A stretch of 64,000 bases of DNA from Piscinibacter sp. (GTDB taxonomy: Bacteria; Pseudomonadota; Gammaproteobacteria; Burkholderiales; Burkholderiaceae_C): assembly GCA_017983795.1 (NCBI GenBank), contig JAGOAS010000018.1, forward strand, positions 1-64,000, in the 5' to 3' direction. This document shows, piece after piece, positions 56,523 through 64,000 of this stretch; the stretch's first letter is position 1, and each line of letters starts with the position of its first letter. The position numbers and the translations under genes were made by a program. The notes below the pieces were generated by a model. The model saw nothing but the letters and a program-made list of their open reading frames with translations, ran no database searches and was not told where the DNA came from.

Positions 56523-58441
56523 TGTCCACCCTGCTGCGCCGGCTGCGCCCGAGCGGCCTGTGGCCGACCTCGCTGGTCGGGCGCGTGTTCGCGCTGTACA
56601 CGCTGGCGCTGGTCGGCTTCGTCGGCGCGGGGGTGGCGCTGTTCATCCACTACGAGTTCACCATCGGCCTGGACAACGCCCAGCGCCGCGCCGAAGGCCT
56701 GGTGCTGGTGATGGCGCCGACCATCCTCGACAGCGTGGTGATCGGCGACTACGACACGGTGCAGAAGACGCTGCAGCGCGCCATCCGCCACTCCGACTTC
56801 GCATCGGCCGAGTTCATCGACACGCGCGGCGGCCGGCTGCACGTCGCCGACCCGGGCGGCGCGCCCGGCGCGGCGCCGCGCTGGCTCACCGATCTGGTCG
56901 CGGCACGGCTGTACGACGCCAACCAGACCATCACCGCCGGCGGGCGCGACTACGGCGTGCTGCGCATGAGCTATGCGCCGGACGCGATCGCCGGCCCGCT
57001 GTGGCAGCAGGCGACCCTGGCGGTCGGCCTCGGCCTGCTGGCGCTGGTGGGCGGCCTGGTCGGCATCCACGTGCCGCTCAGGCGCTGGCTCGGCAAGCTC
57101 GACCGCCTGCAGGCCTTCGACCGCGAAGGCGCGCTGGCCGCCGCCGAGCCGATGCCGCGCGCCGAGGACGCGCCGCTCGAGCTGCGCCGCACCTTCGAGA
57201 CGCTCGAGCGCGCGGCGCGCTCGCGCGAGAACGCGCTGGCCGCGCTGCGCCGCGTGCTCGAGGGCCTGCTGCCGCAGGCCTCGGGCCCGCGCCCGGGCGA
57301 CGACGACATCGAGGCGATCTCGCACCTGATCGGCGTGCTGACCACGCGGCTGCAGGAGCGCGGCGACCAGCTCGACGCGATCTTCGCGCTCAGCCCCGAC
57401 GGCTTCGTCTCCTTCGACGCCGCGCACCGCATCAACCACGTCAGCCCCTCGTTCACCCGCCTCACCGGCCTGGGCGAAGCCCAGCTGCTGCGCCTCGGCG
57501 AGGAGCAGCTGATCCCGCTGCTGCGCGCCGGCTGCGGCGTGAGCGCCGAGCGGCTCGCCTCCTTCGCGGCGCTGCGCGCGCAGGCCGGCGAGGGCGACGG
57601 CCGCCTGCTGCTCGACATCGAGCGGCCCAAGCGGCGCGTGCTGGCGATCGCGCTGCGCACCGGCGGCAGCGCGGCGGTCTCACAGCTGCTGCACGTGCGC
57701 GACGTGACGCACGAGACCGAGGTCGACCAGATGAAGAGCGAGTTCCTGTCCACCGCCGCGCACGAGCTGCGCACGCCGATGGCCAGCATCTTCGGCTTCG
57801 TCGAGCTGCTGATGTACCGCCGGCTCTCGCCCGAGAGCCAGCGCGACGCGATCGCGACGGTGCACCGCCAGACCTCGCTGATGATCGCCATCATCAACGA
57901 GCTGCTCGACCTCGCCCGCATCGAGGCGCGGCGCGGCCAGGACTTCGAGATCGTGCGCACCGACCTGGCCGCGCTGGTGCACGAGTGCGTGCACGACTTT
58001 CGCGCGCCCGAGGGCCGCGACGCGCCGGCCCTGGCGCTGCCGGCCGCGCCGGTGATGGTGGCGCTCGACCGCGGCAAGGCGCTGCAGGCGCTGCGCAACG
58101 TGCTGTCCAACGCCTACAAGTACTCGCCCGAGGGCGGCGCGGTGGCGGTCACGCTGGCGGTCGAGCACGGGCAGGCCGTCGTGGCCGTGCGCGACCACGG
58201 CATCGGCATGACGCCCGAGGCGGTGCGGCGCGTCTGCGAGCGCTTCTTCCGCGCCGACACCTCGGGCAGCATCCCCGGCACCGGCCTGGGCATGGCGATC
58301 GTCAAGGAGATCGTCGATCTGCTCGGCGGGCGCCTGGCGATCGAGAGCGCGCCGCAGCAGGGCACGACGGTGCGCATCGTGCTGCCGCTGGCGGCCGAGC
58401 CGGCGCCGCTCGCCGAAGCCGTCGAGCCTGCGCCGCTGTGA
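56522..58441 (+). CDS. Membrane sensor histidine kinase with PAS domain
   Basis: The 639-residue kinase has two membrane helices (about 20-45 and 160-185) around a periplasmic sensor (GDYDTVQKTLQRAIRHSDF), a coil/HAMP-like segment, a PAS domain (about 285-395; IFALSPDGFVSFDAAHRINHVSPSF split), the H-box FLSTAAHELRTPMASIFGF and ATPase motifs NVLSNAYKYSPEGG, RDHGIGM, GTGLGMAIVKE. No response regulator gene is next to it, so it is an orphan kinase; the binding protein encoded upstream is the likely sensor partner. Confidence 0.88.
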   Translation: MSTLLRRLRPSGLWPTSLVGRVFALYTLALVGFVGAGVALFIHYEFTIGLDNAQRRAEGLVLVMAPTILDSVVIGDYDTVQKTLQRAIRHSDFASAEFIDTRGGRLHVADPGGAPGAAPRWLTDLVAARLYDANQTITAGGRDYGVLRMSYAPDAIAGPLWQQATLAVGLGLLALVGGLVGIHVPLRRWLGKLDRLQAFDREGALAAAEPMPRAEDAPLELRRTFETLERAARSRENALAALRRVLEGLLPQASGPRPGDDDIEAISHLIGVLTTRLQERGDQLDAIFALSPDGFVSFDAAHRINHVSPSFTRLTGLGEAQLLRLGEEQLIPLLRAGCGVSAERLASFAALRAQAGEGDGRLLLDIERPKRRVLAIALRTGGSAAVSQLLHVRDVTHETEVDQMKSEFLSTAAHELRTPMASIFGFVELLMYRRLSPESQRDAIATVHRQTSLMIAIINELLDLARIEARRGQDFEIVRTDLAALVHECVHDFRAPEGRDAPALALPAAPVMVALDRGKALQALRNVLSNAYKYSPEGGAVAVTLAVEHGQAVVAVRDHGIGMTPEAVRRVCERFFRADTSGSIPGTGLGMAIVKEIVDLLGGRLAIESAPQQGTTVRIVLPLAAEPAPLAEAVEPAPL

Positions 58442-58450
58442 GCACCCTCC

Positions 58451-58456
58451 TATAAT
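58451..58456 (+). promoter_or_regulatory. Consensus -10 box (TATAAT) of the cytochrome c5 gene
   Basis: A perfect TATAAT lies in the 87-base gap before the cytochrome gene at 58529. The -35 region overlaps the end of the kinase gene and matches TTGACA poorly. Confidence 0.5.
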
Positions 58457-58528
58457 TCGCCGGCTTTTTGCGCTCCCCGGCCCGCGCCGGGCGGGAGCAC
58501 CCCCGACAGCCCCGACACCGAGGATTTC

Positions 58529-59065
58529 ATGAGCAGTGACTCGCACGACCACGACGGCCCGCACGAAGGCCCGATCAAGACGCCCAAGCAGCTGATCCTG
58601 GCCGTGGTGTTCGCCTTCGTCGTGCCGATCTTCCTGATCGTGCTGCTGGTGAAGTACGTCGCCACCGACAACCGCGGCGGCGCCGGCAGCGACGGCCTGG
58701 GCGCCGAAGCGGTGGCGCGCCGCATCCAGCCGGTCGGCAGCATCCAGGTGAAGGACGCCTCCGACGCCGGCGCGCTCAAGACCGGCGAACAGGTCTTCAC
58801 CGCCCAGTGCAGCGCCTGCCACGCCACCGGCGCCGCGGGTGCGCCCAAGTTCGGCGACAGCGCCGCCTGGGGCCCGCGCATCGGCGCCGGCTACGCGGCG
58901 CTGCTGAACTCGGCGCTCAAGGGCAAGAATGCAATGGGCCCGCAGGGCGGCGGCGACTTCAGCGACCTCGAGATCGGCCGCGCGGTGGTCTACATGGCCA
59001 ACAAGGGCGGTGCCAGCTTCGCCGAGCCGAAGGCGCCAGCGGCCGCCGCCTCCGCTGCCAACTGA
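58529..59065 (+). CDS. Membrane-anchored cytochrome c5-type monohaem protein
   Basis: The 178-residue protein has a His/Asp-rich cytoplasmic tail, one membrane helix (about 20-43) and a periplasmic class I cytochrome domain: CSACH at residues 94-98, the GAPKFGDSAAWGPRI segment and NAMGPQGGG with the axial methionine, ending GRAVVYMANKGGASF. It carries electrons in the periplasm. It has its own promoter and terminator, so it is a single-gene unit. Confidence 0.9.
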   Translation: MSSDSHDHDGPHEGPIKTPKQLILAVVFAFVVPIFLIVLLVKYVATDNRGGAGSDGLGAEAVARRIQPVGSIQVKDASDAGALKTGEQVFTAQCSACHATGAAGAPKFGDSAAWGPRIGAGYAALLNSALKGKNAMGPQGGGDFSDLEIGRAVVYMANKGGASFAEPKAPAAAASAAN

Positions 59066-59087
59066 AGGCGCGACGCGCCCCGCAACG

Positions 59088-59111
59088 AGCCGGCCCGCGG
59101 GCCGGCTTTTT
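59088..59111. terminator. Intrinsic terminator after cytochrome c5
   Basis: The perfect palindrome AGCCGGCCCGCGGGCCGGCT (59088-59107) is followed by TTTTC. It abuts the stop codon of the convergent gene at 59111 and can serve both directions. Confidence 0.85.
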
Positions 59112-59659
59112 CATGCCTGCGCGGCGTGCTGCACGGCCGGGCTGAGCACGTAGCGGTAGCGCCGCGGCAGCTCGGCGAAGGCGATCTCCTGCGGCGCCCA
59201 CTGCGCGCGCTCGACGGCGTCGGCCGCCAGGCCCATGTCCAGCGTGTGCACGATGCCGAGGCCGAGTTCGGTGGCGAGAAAGAGCCGGCCCTGCTCGTCG
59301 AGCCAGGCCGCATCGACGCCTTGCGCCGGCATTCCGGTATGGCTGGTCACTGCCGGCGCGCCATCGCCCTGCGCATGCAGACGCCACACGAAGGGCGCCG
59401 CCTCGAGCTCGACGTAGACACGCTGCGGGCCGTTCTGGAAGAACCAGGCGCCGCGCTCATCGGCGGCGTAGTTGCGGTGGATGAACTCGCGCAGCTTGTC
59501 GTGCAGGATGCGGCTGCCCTTGACCTGCGGGAAGGGCCCGGCACGCTGCACACGCTCGTCGCGCATGCTCCAGTCGCCGCGCGCATCCAGCGCCAGCCAG
59601 CCCCAGCAGTGCGGCACGTTGGGCCACTTCTTCAACGCCGCCTTGACGATCTCGTCCAT
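59111..59659 (-). CDS. Conserved hypothetical protein (DUF2946-like in old annotations, uncertain)
   Basis: The 182-residue protein starts MDEIVKAALKKWPNVPHCWG. It contains RILHDKLREFIHRNYAADERG, WFFQNGPQRVYVELEAAPFVW and FLATELGLGIVHTLDM. It is soluble, with no signal peptide. I recall similar Burkholderiales proteins of unknown function but am not sure of the family number. It follows the YheT-like gene by 14 bases. Confidence 0.75.
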   Translation of the reverse strand: MDEIVKAALKKWPNVPHCWGWLALDARGDWSMRDERVQRAGPFPQVKGSRILHDKLREFIHRNYAADERGAWFFQNGPQRVYVELEAAPFVWRLHAQGDGAPAVTSHTGMPAQGVDAAWLDEQGRLFLATELGLGIVHTLDMGLAADAVERAQWAPQEIAFAELPRRYRYVLSPAVQHAAQA

Positions 59660-59673
59660 GCGCCGATGCTGCG

Positions 59674-60642
59674 TCAAAGGTGGCGGGCGATCCAGCCCAT
59701 CACCTCGTCGGGCAGGGTCATCACGTGGCCGGGCCAGCGCCCGGCCGGGAAGCCGACGTGGCCGCCGTGCTCGGGCTGCCACAGCGTCACCTGCGAGCCG
59801 ACCTCGTGCGCGGCCGGCAGGCTCGCGCCCGGCACGAAGGGATCGTTGCGCGCGTTGAGCACCAGCGCCGGGATGCGGATGAGGGGCAGGTGCGGCTTGG
59901 CCGAGCCGCGCGCCCAGTAGTCGTCGGTGTTGCGGAAGCCGTGCAGCGGCGCGGTGAAGACGTCGTCGAACTCGTAGAGGTTGCGCGCGGCGAGCAGCTT
60001 CTCGCGGCTGAAGAGGCCCGGGTGCTGGGCCAGCTTGGCCAGCGCCTTGGGCTTCATGCTGCGCAGGAACATGCGCGTGTAGACGAGGCGGTTGAAGCCG
60101 CGCCCGATGGCGTGGCCGCCGGCGGCGAGGTCGATCGGCGCGCTGATCGCAGCCACGGCACGCGCGGTGGCGGCGGCCGTGTCGCCGGCCTCCTCGGCCC
60201 AGCGCAGCAGCGCGTTGCCGCCCAGCGAGACGCCCACGGCCGCGAGCGGCCCGGCATGGCGCGCCTTCGCCTGCGCCAGCATCCAGCCGATCTCCTCGAA
60301 GTCGCCCGAGTGGTAGGCGCGCGGCGCGAGGTTCAGCTCGCCCGAGCAGCCGCGGAAATGCGGCAGCACGAAGCGCCAGCCGTGCTGTCGCGCCCAGTCG
60401 GCGAAGGCCTGCGCGTAGTGGCTGCGCGTCGAGCCCTCCAGGCCGTGGAACATCACCAGCAGCGGCGCATTCGGATCTTCGCCCAGCCAGTCGGCATCGA
60501 CGAAATCGGCATCCGGCGTGGTCCAGCGCTCGCGGCGGAACGCCAGCGGCTCGCCGTGGTGGCGGCGGCCGAACAGCGCCGGCCAGATCGTCTGGGCGTT
60601 GCCGCCGGGCAGCCAGCGCGGCGAGCGATAGCGCTGCTCCAC
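59674..60642 (-). CDS. YheT-family alpha/beta hydrolase
   Basis: The 322-residue protein starts with GTG (complement 60640-60642). It shows the YheT pattern: SPRWLPGGNAQTIWPALFGR, oxyanion HGLEGSTRSHYA, HFRGCSGE, nucleophile elbow AVGVSLGGNALLRW, the Asp in LVLNARNDPFVP and the His in PEHGGHVGF. Substrate unknown; the family includes esterases. It abuts the SnoaL-like gene by one base. Confidence 0.88.
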   Translation of the reverse strand: MEQRYRSPRWLPGGNAQTIWPALFGRRHHGEPLAFRRERWTTPDADFVDADWLGEDPNAPLLVMFHGLEGSTRSHYAQAFADWARQHGWRFVLPHFRGCSGELNLAPRAYHSGDFEEIGWMLAQAKARHAGPLAAVGVSLGGNALLRWAEEAGDTAAATARAVAAISAPIDLAAGGHAIGRGFNRLVYTRMFLRSMKPKALAKLAQHPGLFSREKLLAARNLYEFDDVFTAPLHGFRNTDDYWARGSAKPHLPLIRIPALVLNARNDPFVPGASLPAAHEVGSQVTLWQPEHGGHVGFPAGRWPGHVMTLPDEVMGWIARHL

Positions 60643-60643
60643 C

Positions 60644-61087
60644 TCAGTGGATGGTCGCCGGTCCCTCGGCGATGTCCTGCGCCTCGCGCGGCGAGCCGGG
60701 GCTCGCGTGGTGCGCCGCCATCGCCCAGCCGCCGCCGGACTTCAGGTAGACGTTGGTCGCCAGCACCCAGGCCGTCTTCAGGCCGTCGGCAGTGGTGATC
60801 TCGATGCGCTCGAGCACGCTGTGCACGGCGCAGTTCAGGCTCTGCAGGCGGCGCACCTTCTGCGGCCGCACGGCGACCGCGCCGTTGGCGAAGATGGCCT
60901 CGAAGGCGGCGCGGATCGCCGCCGGCCCCACCACGCGCGGCCCACCCGGATGCACGCAGACGATCTCGTCGTCGTCCGACCACACCGCCATCAGCGCCTC
61001 GATGTCGGCGCGCTGCAGCGCCTCGTAGAACTGCTGCTCGATCTCGTCGGGCGTGGCGGGCGCGGGCGGGGGCTTGATGCGCGGCAT
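60644..61087 (-). CDS. SnoaL-like / nuclear transport factor 2-fold protein
   Basis: The 147-residue protein carries an NTF2-like domain: QFYEALQRADIEALMAVWSDDDEIVCVHPGG is split over residues 20-50, followed by GPAAIRAAFEAIF and WVLATNVYLKSGGGWAMAAHHAS. These folds are found in isomerases, hydrolases and ligand-binding proteins; no catalytic assignment is possible. It sits between yheT and purU on the same strand. Confidence 0.8.
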   Translation of the reverse strand: MPRIKPPPAPATPDEIEQQFYEALQRADIEALMAVWSDDDEIVCVHPGGPRVVGPAAIRAAFEAIFANGAVAVRPQKVRRLQSLNCAVHSVLERIEITTADGLKTAWVLATNVYLKSGGGWAMAAHHASPGSPREAQDIAEGPATIH

Positions 61088-61095
61088 GGTGCGCC

Positions 61096-61980
61096 TCAGC
61101 GGAAGACGACGGTCTTGCGCCCGTTGAGCAGCACGCGGTGCTCGAGGTGCCAGCGCACCGCGCGCGCCAGCACCACGCATTCGACGTCGCGGCCGACGGC
61201 GGTGAAATCCTCGGGGCTGAGCGTGTGGTCGACGCGCTCGACGTCCTGCTCGATGATGGGCCCCTCGTCGAGCTCGGCGGTGACGTAGTGCGCCGTCGCG
61301 CCGATCAGCTTCACGCCGCGCTCGTGCGCCTGGTAGTAGGGCTTGGCGCCCTTGAAGCTGGGCAGGAAGCTGTGGTGGATGTTGATGGCGCGGCCGCGCA
61401 GGAACTCGCAGAACTCGCCGCTGAGGATCTGCATGTAGCGCGCCAGCACGACCAGATCGATCTGCTCGCGCTCGACCAGCGCCTCGACCTGCCGCTCCTG
61501 CGCCCGCTTGGCCTCGGCGCCGGCGCCGGTGGGCAGCGGCAGGTGGTGGAAGGGGATGCCGTAGCTGGCGGCGAGGTCGGCGTAGTCGGGATGGTTGGAG
61601 ACGATGGCCGGAATCTCGACCTCGAGCTGGCCCGAACGCCAACGGAACAGCAGGTCGTTCAGGCAGTGGCCGTGCTTGCTGACCATCAGCAGCATGCGCG
61701 GCTTGCGCGCCAGCGAGTGCAGCTTCGCGCTCATGCCGAACTGCTCGCGCAGGTGGGTGAACAGCGGGTCGAGCGTGGCCACCTCGGCCAGGTGCGGCGG
61801 CGCCTCGAAATGCACGCGCAGGAAGAACAGGCCGGTGGCGTCGGACGAGAGCACGTCGCCGTACTGCTGCGAATCGATGATGTTGCAGCCTGCCTGGAAC
61901 AGCAGGCCGGAGACCGCATGAACGATGCCCTTGGCATCGCGGCACGACAGGGTGAGGACGAACTCGTTGCGATGGGGCAT
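61096..61980 (-). CDS. purU: Formyltetrahydrofolate deformylase
   Basis: The 294-residue enzyme releases formate from 10-formyltetrahydrofolate. An N-terminal ACT domain (EFVLTLSCRDAKGIVHAVSG) precedes a formyltransferase-like catalytic domain with NIHHSFLPSFKGAKPY (catalytic His) and IGATAHYVTAELDEGPII (catalytic Asp). Length is normal. Start at the ATG complement 61978-61980. Confidence 0.95.
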   Translation of the reverse strand: MPHRNEFVLTLSCRDAKGIVHAVSGLLFQAGCNIIDSQQYGDVLSSDATGLFFLRVHFEAPPHLAEVATLDPLFTHLREQFGMSAKLHSLARKPRMLLMVSKHGHCLNDLLFRWRSGQLEVEIPAIVSNHPDYADLAASYGIPFHHLPLPTGAGAEAKRAQERQVEALVEREQIDLVVLARYMQILSGEFCEFLRGRAINIHHSFLPSFKGAKPYYQAHERGVKLIGATAHYVTAELDEGPIIEQDVERVDHTLSPEDFTAVGRDVECVVLARAVRWHLEHRVLLNGRKTVVFR

Positions 61981-62030
61981 GAGGGGGCTTTCGCGGGATG
62001 CGCGATTGTAGGAGGCGCCCCTGCGCAGGC

Positions 62031-63035
62031 TCAGGACGTGGGCAGCACTTCCCGCAGCGCCGCCTCGACGCGCTGCGGCGCCACCTCGCTCAGGCAGCGG
62101 TAGTGCCCGAAGCGGCATTCGCGCTCGAAGCAGGGCATGCAGGCCAGCTTCAGTTCATCTTTCAGCCACAGCACGCGCGCCCGGGTGTTGAGCGGCGGCG
62201 TGTGCTCGGGGCTGGTGGAGCCGAATACCGCCACCTGCGGCAAGCCGAAGGCCGCGGCGACGTGCATCAGGCCCGAGTCGTTGCTGACCAGGCCGCGCGC
62301 GCCGGCGATCAGCGCCATCGCGTCCATCAGCGAAGTCTCGCCGGCCATCACGCGGCAGGCGGCGGGCGCGGCGGCCTCGATCTGCCGGCACAGCGCGGCC
62401 TCCTTGGCCGAGCCGAGCAGCAGCACCGGCAGGCCGTCGCGCTCGTGCAGGCGGCGCGCCAGCTCGGCGTAGTGGCCGGCCGGCCAGCACTTGGCGGGGC
62501 CGTATTCGGCGCCGGGCGCGAAAGCCCAGTAGCGGCCCGGCTCGACGCCGGCATCGCGCGCTGCGCCGTTCACCACCCGCGCCTCGAAGGCCAGGCGCGG
62601 GCGCTCGTCGCCGCGCGCCGCCTCGCCGGCCAGCGCGCTGTAGAAGGCCACCATCGGCGGCCGGCCGCCGGGGTTGGGCAGACGCTGGTTGAGCAGCACG
62701 TAGCGCCCTTCGCCGCGGTAGCCCACGCGGCGCGGAATGCCGGCGAACCAGGGAATCAGCGCGGCTTTGAGCGAATTCGGCAGCACGTAGGCGGCATCGA
62801 AACGGCCGCGCAGCGTGGCGGCGATGCGCCGCCGCGCCGCCCAGTCGAGCCGGCCATGCGCGAAGGGCAGCTCGATCACCTCGCGCACCTGCGGCATCGC
62901 GCGGTAGACCGGCGCCACCCAGGGCAGCGCCGCCACTGCGAGCTCTTCGCCGCGGGCCGCGAGCCGCGCCAGCAGCGGCTCGGACATCACCGCGTCGCCG
63001 ATCCACTGCGGCGCGATGACCAGCGAGCGGGTCAT
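62031..63035 (-). CDS. waaF: ADP-heptose:LPS heptosyltransferase II
   Basis: The 334-residue family 9 glycosyltransferase has the WaaF opening APQWIGDAVMSEPLLARL, VLPNSLKAALIPWFAGIPRRVG, FAPGAEYGPAKCWPAGHYAELA, the SNDSGLMHVAAAFGLPQVAVFGSTSP nucleotide-sugar site (split) and the cysteine-rich end CMPCFERECRFGHYRCL. It adds the second heptose to the lipopolysaccharide core, showing a Gram-negative cell wall. Confidence 0.95.
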   Translation of the reverse strand: MTRSLVIAPQWIGDAVMSEPLLARLAARGEELAVAALPWVAPVYRAMPQVREVIELPFAHGRLDWAARRRIAATLRGRFDAAYVLPNSLKAALIPWFAGIPRRVGYRGEGRYVLLNQRLPNPGGRPPMVAFYSALAGEAARGDERPRLAFEARVVNGAARDAGVEPGRYWAFAPGAEYGPAKCWPAGHYAELARRLHERDGLPVLLLGSAKEAALCRQIEAAAPAACRVMAGETSLMDAMALIAGARGLVSNDSGLMHVAAAFGLPQVAVFGSTSPEHTPPLNTRARVLWLKDELKLACMPCFERECRFGHYRCLSEVAPQRVEAALREVLPTS

Positions 63036-63048
63036 GGCGCGACCCGGC

Positions 63049-63255
63049 TCAATGCGCGTGCAGCTTCTCTCCGGCCTTCAGCCGGTAGACGGTGCCGCAG
63101 TACGGGCACTGGCCCTGGCCCTCGGTGACCACGTCGATATAGACGCGCGGGTGGCTGCTCCACAGCGTCATCTTCGGGTTCGGGCAGAACACCACGCCGT
63201 CGCCCTGCACGTCTTTCGCGGTCACCTCGACCACGGCCTCGGGTTTGCTGCTCAT
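63049..63255 (-). CDS. zf-CHCC zinc-finger protein
   Basis: The 68-residue protein has the CHCC zinc-binding pattern (FCPNPKM, WSSHPRVYID, CPYCGTVY), related to the mitochondrial complex I subunit NDUFS6. In Burkholderiales it regularly follows ilvE, as here, 5 bases downstream. Start at MSSKPEA; an upstream ATG lies in the ilvE coding end. Confidence 0.88.
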   Translation of the reverse strand: MSSKPEAVVEVTAKDVQGDGVVFCPNPKMTLWSSHPRVYIDVVTEGQGQCPYCGTVYRLKAGEKLHAH

Positions 63256-63260
63256 GTTGT

Positions 63261-64000
63261 TCAGACCTTGGTCAGCCACTCGGCGTACTTGGGGTTGCGT
63301 CCGTTGACGATGTCGAAGAACGCGCTCTGGATCTTCTCGGTGACCGGCCCGCGCGAGCCGCGGCCGATCTCGACGCGGTCGAGCTCGCGGATCGGCGTGA
63401 CCTCGGCGGCGGTGCCGGTGAAGAAGGCCTCGTCGGCGATGTAGACCTCGTCGCGGGTGATGCGCTTTTCCACCAGCTTGATGCCCAGATCCTGGCAGAT
63501 CGCGAAGATGGTGTTGCGCGTGATGCCGTTGAGCGCACCGGCCGAGAGATCCGGTGTGTAGACCACGCCGTTCTTGATGACGAAGAGGTTCTCGCCCGCG
63601 CCTTCGGAGACGAAGCCGGCCGCGTCGAGCAGCAGCGCCTCGTCGTAGCCATCGTCGGTGGCTTCCATGTTGGCGAGGATGGAGTTGGTGTAGTTGCTCA
63701 CCGCCTTGGCCTGCGTCATCGTGATGTTGACGTGGTGGCGCGTGTAGCTGCTGGTCTTGACGCGGATGCCGCGCTTCATGCCTTCTTCGCCGAGGTAGGC
63801 GCCCCAGGCCCAGGCGGCGATCATCAGGTGGATGGTGTTGCCCTTGGGGCTGACGCCCAGCTTCTCGGAGCCGATCCAGGTGAGCGGGCGCAGGTAGCAG
63901 CTCTCCAGCTTGTTGGCGCGCACCACCTCGCGTTGCGCGTCCATCACCTGTTCGAGGCTGTAGGGGATCTTCATGCGCAGGATCTTGGCGCTGTTGAAGA
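63261..64000 (-). CDS. ilvE: Branched-chain amino acid aminotransferase (5' end outside the window)
   Basis: The frame stays open to the right edge (FNSAKILRMKIPYSLEQ), so the first 60 or so residues are missing. Visible motifs: SCYLRPLTWIGSEKLG, the PLP lysine in TMTQAKAVSNYTNSILA, FVSEGAGENLFVIKNG, GITRNTIFAICQD and FFTGTAAEVTPIRELD. It transaminates Leu, Ile and Val, the last step of their synthesis. It is clearly a different subgroup from the class IV enzyme at 49264. Confidence 0.95.
   Translation of the reverse strand, partial: FNSAKILRMKIPYSLEQVMDAQREVVRANKLESCYLRPLTWIGSEKLGVSPKGNTIHLMIAAWAWGAYLGEEGMKRGIRVKTSSYTRHHVNITMTQAKAVSNYTNSILANMEATDDGYDEALLLDAAGFVSEGAGENLFVIKNGVVYTPDLSAGALNGITRNTIFAICQDLGIKLVEKRITRDEVYIADEAFFTGTAAEVTPIRELDRVEIGRGSRGPVTEKIQSAFFDIVNGRNPKYAEWLTKV

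Overview
The window is chromosomal DNA of very high GC content from a betaproteobacterium, most likely order Burkholderiales in the Rubrivivax/Leptothrix/Ideonella neighbourhood. The inference rests on gene content (phasin with PhaR-type operators, DUF2844/DUF3443 pair, hemE next to priA, creBC, ahpCF, purU, waaF, zf-CHCC next to ilvE) and on a dispersed hairpin element of a kind common in this order. No species can be named from sequence alone.

Layout. 1-4084: a stray winged-helix protein, a secreted Gly/Tyr-rich protein, an orphan ParA ATPase, and a DUF5666 lipoprotein overlapping a DUF6502 protein. 4398-21743: one tightly packed rightward unit of nine genes: a cytochrome b-like membrane protein, a periplasmic cytochrome with 24 CXXCH motifs, a giant cytochrome with 53 CXXCH motifs, a TPR/outer-membrane beta-barrel protein, a CcmI-like assembly factor, DUF2844, DUF3443, a membrane-anchored Fe-S/FAD oxidoreductase and a TonB-like protein with a 27-unit repeat. 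Together they look like a complete inner-membrane-to-outer-membrane electron conduit. Two copies of the palindrome TGGGA-N5-TCCCA lie in the divergent promoter region between this unit and the DUF6502 gene.

21762-29216: small proteins, a phasin with two CTGC-N3-GCAG operators, a tandem GGDEF protein, creC-creB-cysK, and hemE. 29217-33645: candidate DnaA boxes, priA, an intact IS481-family element sitting exactly on the stop codons that priA and a UPF0149 gene once shared, then a structured 6S-like RNA candidate ending in an intrinsic terminator. 33646-42284: mmsA, a DUF3237 protein, a NitT/TauT-type ABC transporter whose ATPase carries an in-frame repeat insertion, a trypsin-like protease with an FHA membrane protein, an SDR, and a secreted lectin-like lipoprotein.

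42298-49214: a leftward cluster encoding a SLOG-like Rossmann protein, a 1863-residue protein with two alpha/beta-hydrolase domains, a CHAT caspase-like protease and a helical TPR-like tail, and an M15 peptidase. This resembles a conflict or regulated-death module and is the second main candidate for an undescribed system. 49264-64000: ordinary chromosome, with a class IV aminotransferase, a cytochrome P460-like lipoprotein, RlpA, DUF2145, ahpC-ahpF behind an OxyR-like site, tRNA-Arg(CCG), a PhnD-like binding protein with a histidine kinase, cytochrome c5, a YheT hydrolase, a SnoaL-like protein, purU, waaF, zf-CHCC and the 3' part of ilvE.

All counts and alignments were made by hand from the sequence; no database search was run.
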